DNA of 64,000 bases from NCBI GenBank assembly GCA_964460785.1, contig CAYWQB010000003.1, positions 62,001 to 126,000 of the forward strand, given 5' to 3'. Made by a program: the position numbers and the translations under genes. Of this stretch, positions 51,925 through 60,163 are shown one piece after another (position 1 is the first letter of the stretch; every line of letters begins with the position of its first letter). The notes beneath the pieces are model-generated. The model was not told where the DNA came from. It made no database searches and was given only the letters and a program-made list of their open reading frames with translations. The DNA comes from CAYWQB01 sp964460785 (GTDB lineage Bacteria > Chlamydiota > Chlamydiia > Chlamydiales > CAYWQB01).

Positions 51925-53541
51925 ATGAGCTGGGAGCTATTTAAAACCCTTGGTAATCAGCTACTGAGTATATGGAGAAGCATCAAGACCTATCAAAAAT
52001 TTACGGTCATTGTTGCAGCTCTCTTTCTACTCAGCTTGCTTGGTTTCATGATCGTACAAGCAGCATCGACCCGCTATAGCCCTCTTTATCCTGCTGGCCG
52101 CCTAACTATTACCGACGCAGCAGATGTCAAAAACTACTTAGACGGAACTGGTATCCACTATGAATTACGAGGAGATTCCACCATCCTCGTTCCTGAAAAG
52201 CAGACCCACCGTATCCGCATGGACTTAGCCGCCGTAGGACTGCCGAAAACAAACCATAGCAAAGGGTTTGAACTTTTTGATACAAATACCTGGATTAAAG
52301 GAGAGAAAGAGCTTCAAGTTCTTGAAATGCGCGCTCTAAAGGGGCAGCTCGAAAATGATATTACCTCCTTTGAGAATATTAAAAGTGCTCGCGTTATTCT
52401 AGATATTGCTCCTCCCCGCCCTTTTGGAGGTTCTCTTTACAAGACAAAAGCCTCTGTTATTATTGACTTAATGCCTGGAGCACGCCTAAGCAATACAGAG
52501 CTTCGTTCTATTACCTACCATGTCGCAGGTGCTGTAAGAGGTCTTCAGCCCAATATGATTGCCATCTCCAGCACAACAGGTAAGCTTTATCAAGCCATCG
52601 ATCCTGATGGTGACTATGATATGCTACGCAGTGCTGAAGTTTCTCTAGAAGAGCGCATTAAGGCAAAAGTAGATGGAATGCTGGCCACTGTGGTGGGACA
52701 CGAAAGCTCTTATTCCACTGTCCAAGTACTCATGAGTCGCGACAAGACACAAGAAGAGCGTAAAATTTTTAGCGGCTCTCCTAGTGGCGTTGACCTTGGT
52801 GACCCCGTCTTAATGAGCGTAACAGAATCAGGCATGGAACTTTCTGAAAATGAAAGGGCTAATATAGGGACCCCAGGAACCAATACAGAAGCGATTGCAG
52901 GGGCTGTTGTTGGTGATGGAGAGGATATCTTAAAGAGAAAAGAGAATCGCACTCAGCAATACCGTCAAATGGCTGTCCCCATGGACCACCGCAAAACACG
53001 CTCTGCTCCTGGTAAGCTAGAAAGCATCTCTATTGGTGTCCTTGTCGATAAAACCATTGCCGTAGACAGCAACTCTTCGATCCCCTCACAAGATTTGGTT
53101 GATGGGAAACGGCAAACAGAGTCTATCCGCAAAGAAATTCAAAGCCAACTTGATATCATCATGCTTGGCTATGATGTTAAAATAGAAACAGCAGTAGACT
53201 TTGTTGAATTTGATAAGACGAAAGTCAATGAACTGGCTTCAGAAGAAACTCTTGATACTGTAATGACAATGGCGACGAAAGTCGGTACAGGTATTTTTAT
53301 CGTACTCACAGTCATAGGTATGTTTTGGACCTTTAACCGCTTCTGGAAAAGACACATGTCTCACCCCACTTCTATTGAAGAGGAAGAAGAGGAAGAGGAA
53401 AAGCTGGTTGATGAGCCTTCTCTGATGGAAATTGAAGCAATGGTTGAGTCGATCAAAGCTCGATTCCATGAGGATCCCCATCCGGTAATTGAAACTCTCC
53501 GTGAGTGGTTAGCCGATGATCCCAATATCAAGCAACCGTAG
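51925..53541 (+). CDS. fliF: Flagellar M-ring protein FliF
   Basis: 538 residues. Membrane helix 1 is at about 26-48 and helix 2 at about 449-470. Between them are two ring-building (YscJ/FliF) domains, with RMDLAAVGLPK and FENIKSARVILDIAPPRPF. A Glu-rich stretch (about 488-496) leads to the C-terminal FliG-binding motif HPVIETLREWLADD, matching the family NPExVAxxIRxWLxxD. It would form the MS ring in the inner membrane. Chlamydiaceae keep a FliF but have no FliG, so the retained C-terminal motif is informative. GGGAAAG precedes the ATG. First gene of the flagellar-type operon. Confidence 0.93.
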   Translation: MSWELFKTLGNQLLSIWRSIKTYQKFTVIVAALFLLSLLGFMIVQAASTRYSPLYPAGRLTITDAADVKNYLDGTGIHYELRGDSTILVPEKQTHRIRMDLAAVGLPKTNHSKGFELFDTNTWIKGEKELQVLEMRALKGQLENDITSFENIKSARVILDIAPPRPFGGSLYKTKASVIIDLMPGARLSNTELRSITYHVAGAVRGLQPNMIAISSTTGKLYQAIDPDGDYDMLRSAEVSLEERIKAKVDGMLATVVGHESSYSTVQVLMSRDKTQEERKIFSGSPSGVDLGDPVLMSVTESGMELSENERANIGTPGTNTEAIAGAVVGDGEDILKRKENRTQQYRQMAVPMDHRKTRSAPGKLESISIGVLVDKTIAVDSNSSIPSQDLVDGKRQTESIRKEIQSQLDIIMLGYDVKIETAVDFVEFDKTKVNELASEETLDTVMTMATKVGTGIFIVLTVIGMFWTFNRFWKRHMSHPTSIEEEEEEEEKLVDEPSLMEIEAMVESIKARFHEDPHPVIETLREWLADDPNIKQP

Positions 53542-53549
53542 GTGAACGC

Positions 53550-54584
53550 ATGGCCAGTCTTGATAAGAACTTCCAAAAGCTAACAAAGCCTCAGAAAGCA
53601 GCTCTCTTAATGATTGCTCTTGGGCAGAAGTGGGCAACGGAAGCAATGCGTCACTTAAGGAAGGATGAGGTACATAAGCTTTCCTATTGGATTAAGCAAA
53701 CGGAGTATGTCCCTCAATCTATTACCGAAGGCGTCATTCGCTCTTTTTATGAGGGGGTCATTCAAAAAACCTCTCTCTCTTCGATTGGAGGAAAAGATTA
53801 CCTACTTGATGTTCTACAAGGACTCATGGGAGAAGAGCGAGCAAAAGAGGTTCTCGAAGACCTCATGCAACAAGATGCCCAAGGCAGCTTCAGAGTTTTG
53901 CGTAGAGTAGACCCCAAGCAAGTGGCTCTACATATCAAAAATGAGCAACCTCAAACCATTGCTCTTATGCTTGCCTACTTAGATTCTGGGCGTGCCAGCC
54001 AAATTGTCGAATCTCTCCCTGATGAAGTGCAAGCAGAAGTCATTTACCGTCTTGCAAAGCTTGAAGAGATTGATCCTGATGTTGTTTCTCACGTGGAACA
54101 ATCGCTCTCTCATAGCTTAGGAGCCTTGGCTTCTAAACGAGTGTCTCAAAAAACTGGTGGCCCTCAATGTGTAGCAGATATTCTCAATGAGATGGATAAA
54201 TCTCTTGGCAAAGACATTATTGATGCTCTTTCCGAAGCAGATTACGACCTAGCAACAAATATTAAAGACCGCATGTTTGTCTTTGAAGATATCACTCTTC
54301 TTGATGATAAATCGACACAAACAGTTCTCAAAGAAGTTGATCAAACAGATATCATTATTGCCCTTAAGGGAGCCAGCGAGGCTGTTAAAGCTAAGATTTT
54401 TGATAACCTATCAAAACGACAAGTAGAGACGATTTCAGAAGAGCTCTCGTTTCTTGGTCCTATGAAAGCATCCGTTGTTCGTCAAGCTCACCAAAAGATT
54501 ATCTCTATCATTCGCAAACTAGATGAAGAGGGTATGATCTTAATTCAAGGGAAAGGTGGCGGAGATGACCAAATCATCGAATAA
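53550..54584 (+). CDS. fliG: Flagellar motor switch protein FliG
   Basis: 344 residues, full length, with N, middle and C domains. LTKPQKAALLMIALGQKWA begins FliG-N; RVLRRVDPKQVALHIKNEQP with QTIALMLAYL is the EHPQTIALIL-type motif of FliG-M; FVFEDITLLDDKSTQTVLKE precedes FliG-C. The torque helix keeps its charges: Arg290, Glu297, Glu298 and Lys306 line up with E. coli R281, D288, D289 and R297, and Lys273 with K264. FliG couples the stator to the C-ring. 8 bases after fliF. I know of no FliG in Chlamydiaceae. Confidence 0.93.
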   Translation: MASLDKNFQKLTKPQKAALLMIALGQKWATEAMRHLRKDEVHKLSYWIKQTEYVPQSITEGVIRSFYEGVIQKTSLSSIGGKDYLLDVLQGLMGEERAKEVLEDLMQQDAQGSFRVLRRVDPKQVALHIKNEQPQTIALMLAYLDSGRASQIVESLPDEVQAEVIYRLAKLEEIDPDVVSHVEQSLSHSLGALASKRVSQKTGGPQCVADILNEMDKSLGKDIIDALSEADYDLATNIKDRMFVFEDITLLDDKSTQTVLKEVDQTDIIIALKGASEAVKAKIFDNLSKRQVETISEELSFLGPMKASVVRQAHQKIISIIRKLDEEGMILIQGKGGGDDQIIE

Positions 54585-55326
54585 GCGAATTCTTCGGGGC
54601 TTGAAAGTAGAGGGCACCACCTACTGTACTCCCAGAGGGGCACTTGAAGATCAAGAGCAAGCCCAAAAAGTTTCAGAACAGAACCTTAAAGCTTTAGAAG
54701 AGTTCTGGTACCAAAAAGGCATGCAAGAAGGCGAAAAAAAAGGGTATGAGCAAGGCTTTGCTTCTGGGCAAGAAAAGGGTTTTGAGCAGGGCGCACTGCA
54801 AGGGAAAGAAGAGGGGCAAGAAGAGGGTAGGCAAGCGGGCTTTGCTGAAGGACAAAAAAGTGTAGATGAACAGCATCTACAGGAAATTGAGAACTGTTTA
54901 CAATCTTTACAGCATGCTGTGGAAGGTATTGAAAGAGAAAAACAAACACTGTTTAAAAAATTAAAGCCGGAGCTCATTGCATTTTGTATCACAGTATGTG
55001 AGCGAGTCTTATGCAAGAAAATGCAAGACCCTGAAGTCTTTGCAAAAGTCTTTGATGCCGTGATTGATAAAAGAGAACATTTACTCTACCAGCGCCCGAT
55101 TCATGTCCACCTTCCTAAAGAGAGTTATGCATCAACAAAAGAGATTCTTCTTGCTGCTGCAAAAGAAAAAGGACTAGCTGGTGATCATGAAATCTTCTTC
55201 ACAGAAGATGCTGCTCTACAAGGAGGAAGCTTTAAAGTTGAGACAGAACAAAGCATTCTGAGCTTCAACCTTAATCGAATCCTTCATGAGCTACAACTTG
55301 CAGCGCTAACTGAGCCTACCCCTTAA
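54565..55326 (+). CDS. fliH: Flagellar export protein FliH, with long GxxxG repeat
   Basis: 253 residues from ATG 54565 (GAAAGG 8 bases upstream); GTG 54556 is the alternative. Residues 52-96 contain 12 glycines at strict four-residue spacing, so 11 consecutive GxxxG units. Repeats of this kind are a known FliH feature and form a helical dimer interface. The C-terminal part (about 130-245) matches the FliH/YscL/V-ATPase-E stalk, including LIAFCITVCERVLCKKM. It regulates the FliI ATPase. It overlaps fliG by 20 bases and is followed by fliI. Confidence 0.9.
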   Translation: MTKSSNKRILRGLKVEGTTYCTPRGALEDQEQAQKVSEQNLKALEEFWYQKGMQEGEKKGYEQGFASGQEKGFEQGALQGKEEGQEEGRQAGFAEGQKSVDEQHLQEIENCLQSLQHAVEGIEREKQTLFKKLKPELIAFCITVCERVLCKKMQDPEVFAKVFDAVIDKREHLLYQRPIHVHLPKESYASTKEILLAAAKEKGLAGDHEIFFTEDAALQGGSFKVETEQSILSFNLNRILHELQLAALTEPTP

Positions 55327-55338
55327 AGGAGGCGCACA

Positions 55339-56652
55339 ATGGAACAAGGACTGCAAACAGCCATTCACAACATCTCTAAATGGCGAGGGATCCCTGTAAG
55401 TGGCCGCGTATCTCAAGTTGTCGGACTACTGATAGAATCCATCGGACCTGCAGTGCACTTGGGAGAGCTTTGCTTGATTACACCCAGCCAAGGTGAGGCT
55501 ATCCCCTGTGAAGTTGTTGGATTTAAAGATAAGCGTGTGCTCCTGATGCCGTTAGGGGAAATGCTGAAAATTTCTCCGGGGGATGAAGTCTATCCAACGG
55601 GCTCTCCTCTCAGTGTGGGTGTAGCAGACTCACTGAAAGGGCGTGTTATTGATGCCCTAGGAGCCCCCATTGATGGCAAGGGCCCCCTGCATGTGCAGAG
55701 ATATCTTCCCATTACTGCAAGCCCCCCTTCCCCTTTAATGAGACAGCGCATCCAAAATCCTCTTTTTACAGGGGTTAAAGCGATCGATGCCACTTGTCTT
55801 GCAGGAAAGGGGCAGCGCCTTGGCATCTTTTCTGGGTCAGGGGTTGGCAAGTCTACCTTAATGGGAATGATTGCCAAGCAATCGAGTGCAGACCTTTCTG
55901 TCATTGCTCTTATTGGAGAAAGAGGACGAGAGGTTCGGGAGTTTATAGAAGAAGAGCTAGGAGAAGAAGGACTTGCTCGATCTGTTGTAGTTGTCGCTAC
56001 TTCAGACCAAGCCGCTCTTCTCAGAGCAAAAGGGGCAAATCTCGCGACAACCATTGCAGAGTACTTTCGAGACCAAGGACTTGATGTTCTATTGATGATG
56101 GATTCCATCACAAGATATGCAATGGCTCTTAGAGAAATTGGACTTGCAACAGGAGAGCCTCCTACAACCAAGGGTTATACCCCTTCTGTATTTGCAAAAC
56201 TCCCAAAACTATTAGAGCGAGCAGGCAACGGAGAAATAGGATCTATTACAGGCATTTATACTATTCTTGTTGAAGGGGATGACCTTTCAGATCCTGTTGC
56301 AGATACGGTACGCTCCATCTTAGATGGACACCTGGTTCTTACAAGGAAGCTGGCAAATGCCAACCACTTCCCTGCACTTGATGTCTTACAAAGCCTTTCA
56401 AGAGTGATGAAGGATATCTGCCCTCCAGAGTATATCCAAAAATCTGGGAAGCTCCGAGATCTACTCCAGACCTATCAAGAAGCAGAAGACCTCATCAATA
56501 TTGGAGCGTATACACCAGGATCCAATACAAAAATCGATGAAGCCATTTCTCAGAAAGAAGCCATCTGGAAATTTTTAGAACAAAAAAGCAATGAGGGATA
56601 CACGCTAGAACAAACGCGAGCCTTACTTGACGCTCTTGTGACTAGTGAATAG
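55339..56652 (+). CDS. fliI: Flagellum-specific export ATPase FliI
   Basis: 437 residues. Walker A IFSGSGVGKSTLMGMIAK lies near residue 170, with GERGREVREFIEEELGEEGL (catalytic Glu), Walker B VLLMMDSITRYAMALREIGL and the PPTTKGYTPSVFAKLPKLLE segment. F1-ATPase beta-like hexameric ATPases of this type unfold export substrates. An AGGAGG site precedes the ATG. A flagellar-type FliI is also kept in Chlamydiaceae next to fliF. It is distinct from the T3SS ATPase SctN by context; sequence alone is close. Confidence 0.94.
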   Translation: MEQGLQTAIHNISKWRGIPVSGRVSQVVGLLIESIGPAVHLGELCLITPSQGEAIPCEVVGFKDKRVLLMPLGEMLKISPGDEVYPTGSPLSVGVADSLKGRVIDALGAPIDGKGPLHVQRYLPITASPPSPLMRQRIQNPLFTGVKAIDATCLAGKGQRLGIFSGSGVGKSTLMGMIAKQSSADLSVIALIGERGREVREFIEEELGEEGLARSVVVVATSDQAALLRAKGANLATTIAEYFRDQGLDVLLMMDSITRYAMALREIGLATGEPPTTKGYTPSVFAKLPKLLERAGNGEIGSITGIYTILVEGDDLSDPVADTVRSILDGHLVLTRKLANANHFPALDVLQSLSRVMKDICPPEYIQKSGKLRDLLQTYQEAEDLINIGAYTPGSNTKIDEAISQKEAIWKFLEQKSNEGYTLEQTRALLDALVTSE

Positions 56653-56654
56653 TT

Positions 56655-57116
56655 ATGAAGGCCTTCTCTTTTCGCTACGAAGTTGTGCTAAATACAAAAA
56701 TACGAGCTGTAGAGCAAGCTCTTCATGCCCTGCATAAAGCGCAAGAACCCGTAGAAAAGCTCAAAGCGCATATTCAATCATTGCAAGATGAACAAGAACA
56801 AGTCGCGCATGCAATGAGAAATAGAGAACTTTCTCATACCTCCATCGATGAATTAGAAAGCTATCAGAGGTACTTCAATCTAATAGAGACAAAAAAGATC
56901 TCTGCCCAGGATGACCTGCTCTCTGCTGAAAGCAACCTAGCTAAGCAGCAGCAGATTCTCAAGCAAGCCATGAAAGAAAAGAAAATGATCGAAAAATTGA
57001 AAGAAAAGCAATATAACTCATGGAAGGAGAGTGTAAAAAAATGGGAAGAAAAGCTTATTGATGAAACAGCGGTCTTACAACATATAAGGAAGGGAAAGGG
57101 CTCAAATGAAGAATAG
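56655..57116 (+). CDS. fliJ: FliJ-like export chaperone / ATPase stalk
   Basis: 153 residues, nearly all coiled coil. FSFRYEVVLNTKIRAVEQA at the N-terminus and EKKMIEKLKEKQYNSWKES at the C-terminus match the FliJ pattern of two antiparallel helices with the conserved IEKLKEK-type patch. FliJ is the gamma-like stalk of the FliI ring and links to FlhA. It starts 2 bases after fliI and overlaps the next gene by 11 bases. Small coiled-coil proteins of this type diverge rapidly, so identity leans on gene context. Confidence 0.8.
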   Translation: MKAFSFRYEVVLNTKIRAVEQALHALHKAQEPVEKLKAHIQSLQDEQEQVAHAMRNRELSHTSIDELESYQRYFNLIETKKISAQDDLLSAESNLAKQQQILKQAMKEKKMIEKLKEKQYNSWKESVKKWEEKLIDETAVLQHIRKGKGSNEE

Positions 57117-57807
57117 AAAGCAATGGATGTTTTTAGGCGGGCTGGCTGTTCTAATCTTAGCCCTCGGAGGAGCTGCTTACTGGGGGAAACACAAGCTAGA
57201 TGAGGTTGTTGCTAGAAAAAAAGCTCTAGCTCTGCAAGAGGAAAACCGCTTACGCGAAGCGACAAAAAGCGAAGTTGATGCAAAAAAAGACCTCACTAAA
57301 ACGCAAGAATCACTTAGCTTATTAGCTGAGAAGCTCTCGAGAAATTTGCAAGCTGAAGAAAAGTTGCGGCTCTCGATGATCTCACAACTCCAAACATTCG
57401 AAAGCCTTCTTGAAGATTTAAGAGATTATAGTCTGAAAATAGAAAATGATATGGCGATACTTAATCGCATTTCTGATGGACAATTTCAGGAAGATGTCAA
57501 ATTACAAGCTGCGCTCTACAAAGGCAAAAAACCTTCTATTGTGGCGGATCATTTAAGTGACTTCCATGCAAACCGAGCTGGAGCAATCCTTGCTCATATG
57601 AAAGAAAAAGAAGCCAGTGATGTTCTCGACGTGTGGGCTGTGAGCACCGATATAAAAGTGGTAGACTTCTACAGACAGGTGATGGCTGCGTACCTAGATA
57701 ATAAGCGCTATCTGCTCAACCCCAAACTCTACCAGACATTAAAGCAAAGAGAAGACAAGCTTGAAACCACTGCCTATTCCCAAGAATCAACTCCAGGTAG
57801 TTCATGA
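57106..57807 (+). CDS. MotE/FlaA-locus-like flagellar protein
   Basis: 233 residues. One N-terminal membrane helix (about 7-25, WMFLGGLAVLILALGGAAYW), then a coiled coil (about 30-135). A region at about 140-190 (KGKKPSIVADHLSDFHANRA, then ILAHMKEKEASDVLDVWA) resembles MgtE-N repeats. This layout is that of MotE/YlxF-type proteins encoded after fliJ in many flagellar operons; MotE chaperones MotC in rhizobia. The role here is unknown. It is the last gene of the flagellar-type set; the pyrophosphorylase gene overlaps its stop (ATGA). Confidence 0.7.
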   Translation: MKNRKQWMFLGGLAVLILALGGAAYWGKHKLDEVVARKKALALQEENRLREATKSEVDAKKDLTKTQESLSLLAEKLSRNLQAEEKLRLSMISQLQTFESLLEDLRDYSLKIENDMAILNRISDGQFQEDVKLQAALYKGKKPSIVADHLSDFHANRAGAILAHMKEKEASDVLDVWAVSTDIKVVDFYRQVMAAYLDNKRYLLNPKLYQTLKQREDKLETTAYSQESTPGSS

Positions 57808-59153
57808 ATAGCATAGCTCCCAAAATATTTAAGGCTCTAGAAAAACTTGGGCAGCAGCACTTAGCCGAGTACACATCTTCTCTTCCTCCTTCTGCATATC
57901 AAACTCTTCTTCAGAGCTTACATACAATCGACCTCAAGCTTCTGAAGTCTCAAATTCAACAAATTCAACACCCTCCAGTCGCCTCTTCGGCTGACTTAAG
58001 CCCTCTAGATACCTATACCGTGAGAGGAGACCACGAGCAAATAAAAATAGGCGAAGAGAGAATCGCTTCAGGAAAAGTTCTTTGTCTTGTTCTTGCAGGC
58101 GGACAAGGCTCTAGACTTGGATTTGATGGACCTAAAGGGAGCTACCCCATTACCGCCATCAAAAAAAAATCTCTATTCCAGCTGTTAAGTGAAAAAGTGA
58201 TTGCTGCAAGCATGCGCTATGGGCGTAAGCTTCCCTTAGCCATCATGACTTCTTTTGAAAACCATGGAGAAACCACTGCCTTTTTTAAGAAAAATCAATA
58301 CTTTGGTCTAAATCCCGACCAAGTTTCTTTCTTTCAGCAAGGATCTCTTCCCCTTTTAGATGCAAAAGGCAAGTTATTTTTAAACAGGGCAGACTCTATT
58401 GCTTTTGGCCCTTATGGAAATGGTCTAGCACCTTTAGAGTGGCTAGAAAGCCAGTCAGACCGTCCCACTGCGATAGAAAATATTGAAGATCTCAACGTCA
58501 TCCCCATTGATAATCCTCTTGCTGATCCATACGATGCCAACCTGATTGGCTTTCACTACCAGCAGCAAAATTGTATCACAATCAAAGCCTCTCATAAAGC
58601 CTCTCCAGAAGAAAAGGTGGGCACGTTAGCCCTTAGAGAGGGGCGGCCAAAAGTTGTTGAATATACAGAGATCCCCGGCAGCTTGAAAAACTATCCGATA
58701 GCAAGCCTTAGTTTGTTTTGCTTTAGCGTAAATTTCTTAAAAAAAGCTTCTCTCCATTTGCCTCAAAAACTCCCCTTGCACCTTGCTTGGAAAAAAGTCC
58801 CTTACTTTGATGAAAAGCAAGACAAGGTCATTTGTCCCGAAACTCCCAATGCTTGGAAATTTGAATATTTTATTTTCGATTTACTAGACTTAGTACAAAG
58901 AAGCTCCGTTCTTGTCTATCCTCGAGAGGAGTGTTTCTCACCTTTAAAAAATGCAAAGGGTCCCTCTAGCCCAGAAACCGTTCAAAGAGACCTCTCTAAG
59001 CGAGACTTGCAGATTTTTACAGCCCTGACGGGAAACCAGACCCTTGAATTTCCGTTTGAATTATCACCAAAATTCTACTATCCTACTTGTGAGCTCCTAA
59101 AGAAATGGCAAGGAGTGAATGCTTCTAGACTCAGCGGCTATATAGAGCCTTAG
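57804..59153 (+). CDS. UDP-N-acetylglucosamine/UDP-hexose pyrophosphorylase (eukaryote-like)
   Basis: 449 residues. VLCLVLAGGQGSRLGFDGPK (about 91-110) is the UDPGP-family nucleotide loop; GPYGNGLAPLEWL, NVIPIDNPLADP and the REGRPKVVEYTEIP segment complete the UAP-type pattern. The family makes UDP-GlcNAc or UDP-GalNAc (or UDP-glucose) from sugar-1-phosphate and UTP and is more usual in eukaryotes and chlamydiae. The product would feed peptidoglycan or LPS. Co-translated with the MotE-like gene and followed by gpsA, the same as the Chlamydia order I recall. Confidence 0.82.
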   Translation: MNSIAPKIFKALEKLGQQHLAEYTSSLPPSAYQTLLQSLHTIDLKLLKSQIQQIQHPPVASSADLSPLDTYTVRGDHEQIKIGEERIASGKVLCLVLAGGQGSRLGFDGPKGSYPITAIKKKSLFQLLSEKVIAASMRYGRKLPLAIMTSFENHGETTAFFKKNQYFGLNPDQVSFFQQGSLPLLDAKGKLFLNRADSIAFGPYGNGLAPLEWLESQSDRPTAIENIEDLNVIPIDNPLADPYDANLIGFHYQQQNCITIKASHKASPEEKVGTLALREGRPKVVEYTEIPGSLKNYPIASLSLFCFSVNFLKKASLHLPQKLPLHLAWKKVPYFDEKQDKVICPETPNAWKFEYFIFDLLDLVQRSSVLVYPREECFSPLKNAKGPSSPETVQRDLSKRDLQIFTALTGNQTLEFPFELSPKFYYPTCELLKKWQGVNASRLSGYIEP

Positions 59154-59161
59154 GAAAGTTT

Positions 59162-60163
59162 ATGAATATTACTTTTTTTGGCGCAGGCACGTGGGGCTTT
59201 TGCCTTGCTCAATTGCTTGCAGAGAATGGACATCAGGTGTTTCTTTGGAGTAGAAATGAATCCTTAGTCTCCACCCTACAGTCGGGGCAGTCACACCCTA
59301 AACTTAAGGGCTGTGTTCTTCATGGAAACATGAAAGTTGACAGTGACCTACAAAAAGCTCTTGCGCAACCTGCAGACTGCTATGTGGAGTCTGTTACTCT
59401 CAGTGGCATCCGATCGATCTTCAATGCCTTAAAAGAGTCTGGCGCTGTCCCCAAACCCTTGGTATTGACCTCCAAAGGCATTGAGCAAACCTCAGGATTT
59501 TTACCCTCTGAAGTTGCCATAGATGCATTAGGCATGGAATGGCAACCCTTTTTATGCACATTAAGTGGTCCAAGTCATGCTGAGGAAGTGGTACATAAGC
59601 TCCCTACCTCTGTTGTTTGCTCGAGCTATGAAGAGGCGACTAGGAATCTGATCCAAGACCTTTTCTCAACAAAATACTTTCGCATTTACCCAAACTCTGA
59701 CATGCATGGAGTCGAGTTTGGAGGAGCGATGAAAAATATTATCGCGATCGCTTGTGGAATTTCCGATGGCTTGGGATTTGGAGATAACACAAAAGCGCTC
59801 CTGATGACCCGAGGTCTTCATGAAATTCGCAAACTTGCAACGGTCAAGGGCTGTGAAGAAGCCACTTTAAACGGCCTATCAGGCATGGGCGACTTGTGTG
59901 TAACTTGCCTCTCCACTCACAGTAGGAACTATAACTTCGGACGCGCTCTTGCTGAGGGGCTTTCTGCAGATGAAGCGCGCAAAAAAATAGGTATGGCTGT
60001 TGAAGGTATCTATAGCTGTGTCTCTGCACACCAGCTTGGGAAAGAAAACCATATCCCCCTTCCCATCACAGATTCTGTATATCGCATTCTAAATGAAGGG
60101 CTCCCCCCTCAACAGGCCGTACAGATATTGATGCAGCGCGAGGCAAAAGAGGAGCATTTATGA
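59162..60163 (+). CDS. gpsA: Glycerol-3-phosphate dehydrogenase (NAD(P)+)
   Basis: 333 residues. ITFFGAGTWGFCLAQLLAEN is the nucleotide-binding loop; LSGPSHAEEV, YPNSDMHGVEFGGAMKNIIA (catalytic Lys) and NTKALLMTRGLHEI follow. It makes sn-glycerol 3-phosphate for phospholipids. AGGAAAG precedes the ATG. It overlaps the NnrD/E gene by 4 bases (ATGA). Confidence 0.96.
   Translation: MNITFFGAGTWGFCLAQLLAENGHQVFLWSRNESLVSTLQSGQSHPKLKGCVLHGNMKVDSDLQKALAQPADCYVESVTLSGIRSIFNALKESGAVPKPLVLTSKGIEQTSGFLPSEVAIDALGMEWQPFLCTLSGPSHAEEVVHKLPTSVVCSSYEEATRNLIQDLFSTKYFRIYPNSDMHGVEFGGAMKNIIAIACGISDGLGFGDNTKALLMTRGLHEIRKLATVKGCEEATLNGLSGMGDLCVTCLSTHSRNYNFGRALAEGLSADEARKKIGMAVEGIYSCVSAHQLGKENHIPLPITDSVYRILNEGLPPQQAVQILMQREAKEEHL

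Noticed and set aside
54565..55326. Cys- and Phe-rich open frames opposite the FliH repeat
   Set aside because: They arise from the repeated Gly/Glu/Gln/Lys codons of the GxxxG region and have no independent support.
55339..56652. Assignment of the ATPase as the type III secretion ATPase SctN
   Set aside because: The FliF-FliG-FliH-FliJ context is flagellar, and no Sct-type partners are present. Sequence alone cannot fully separate the two.
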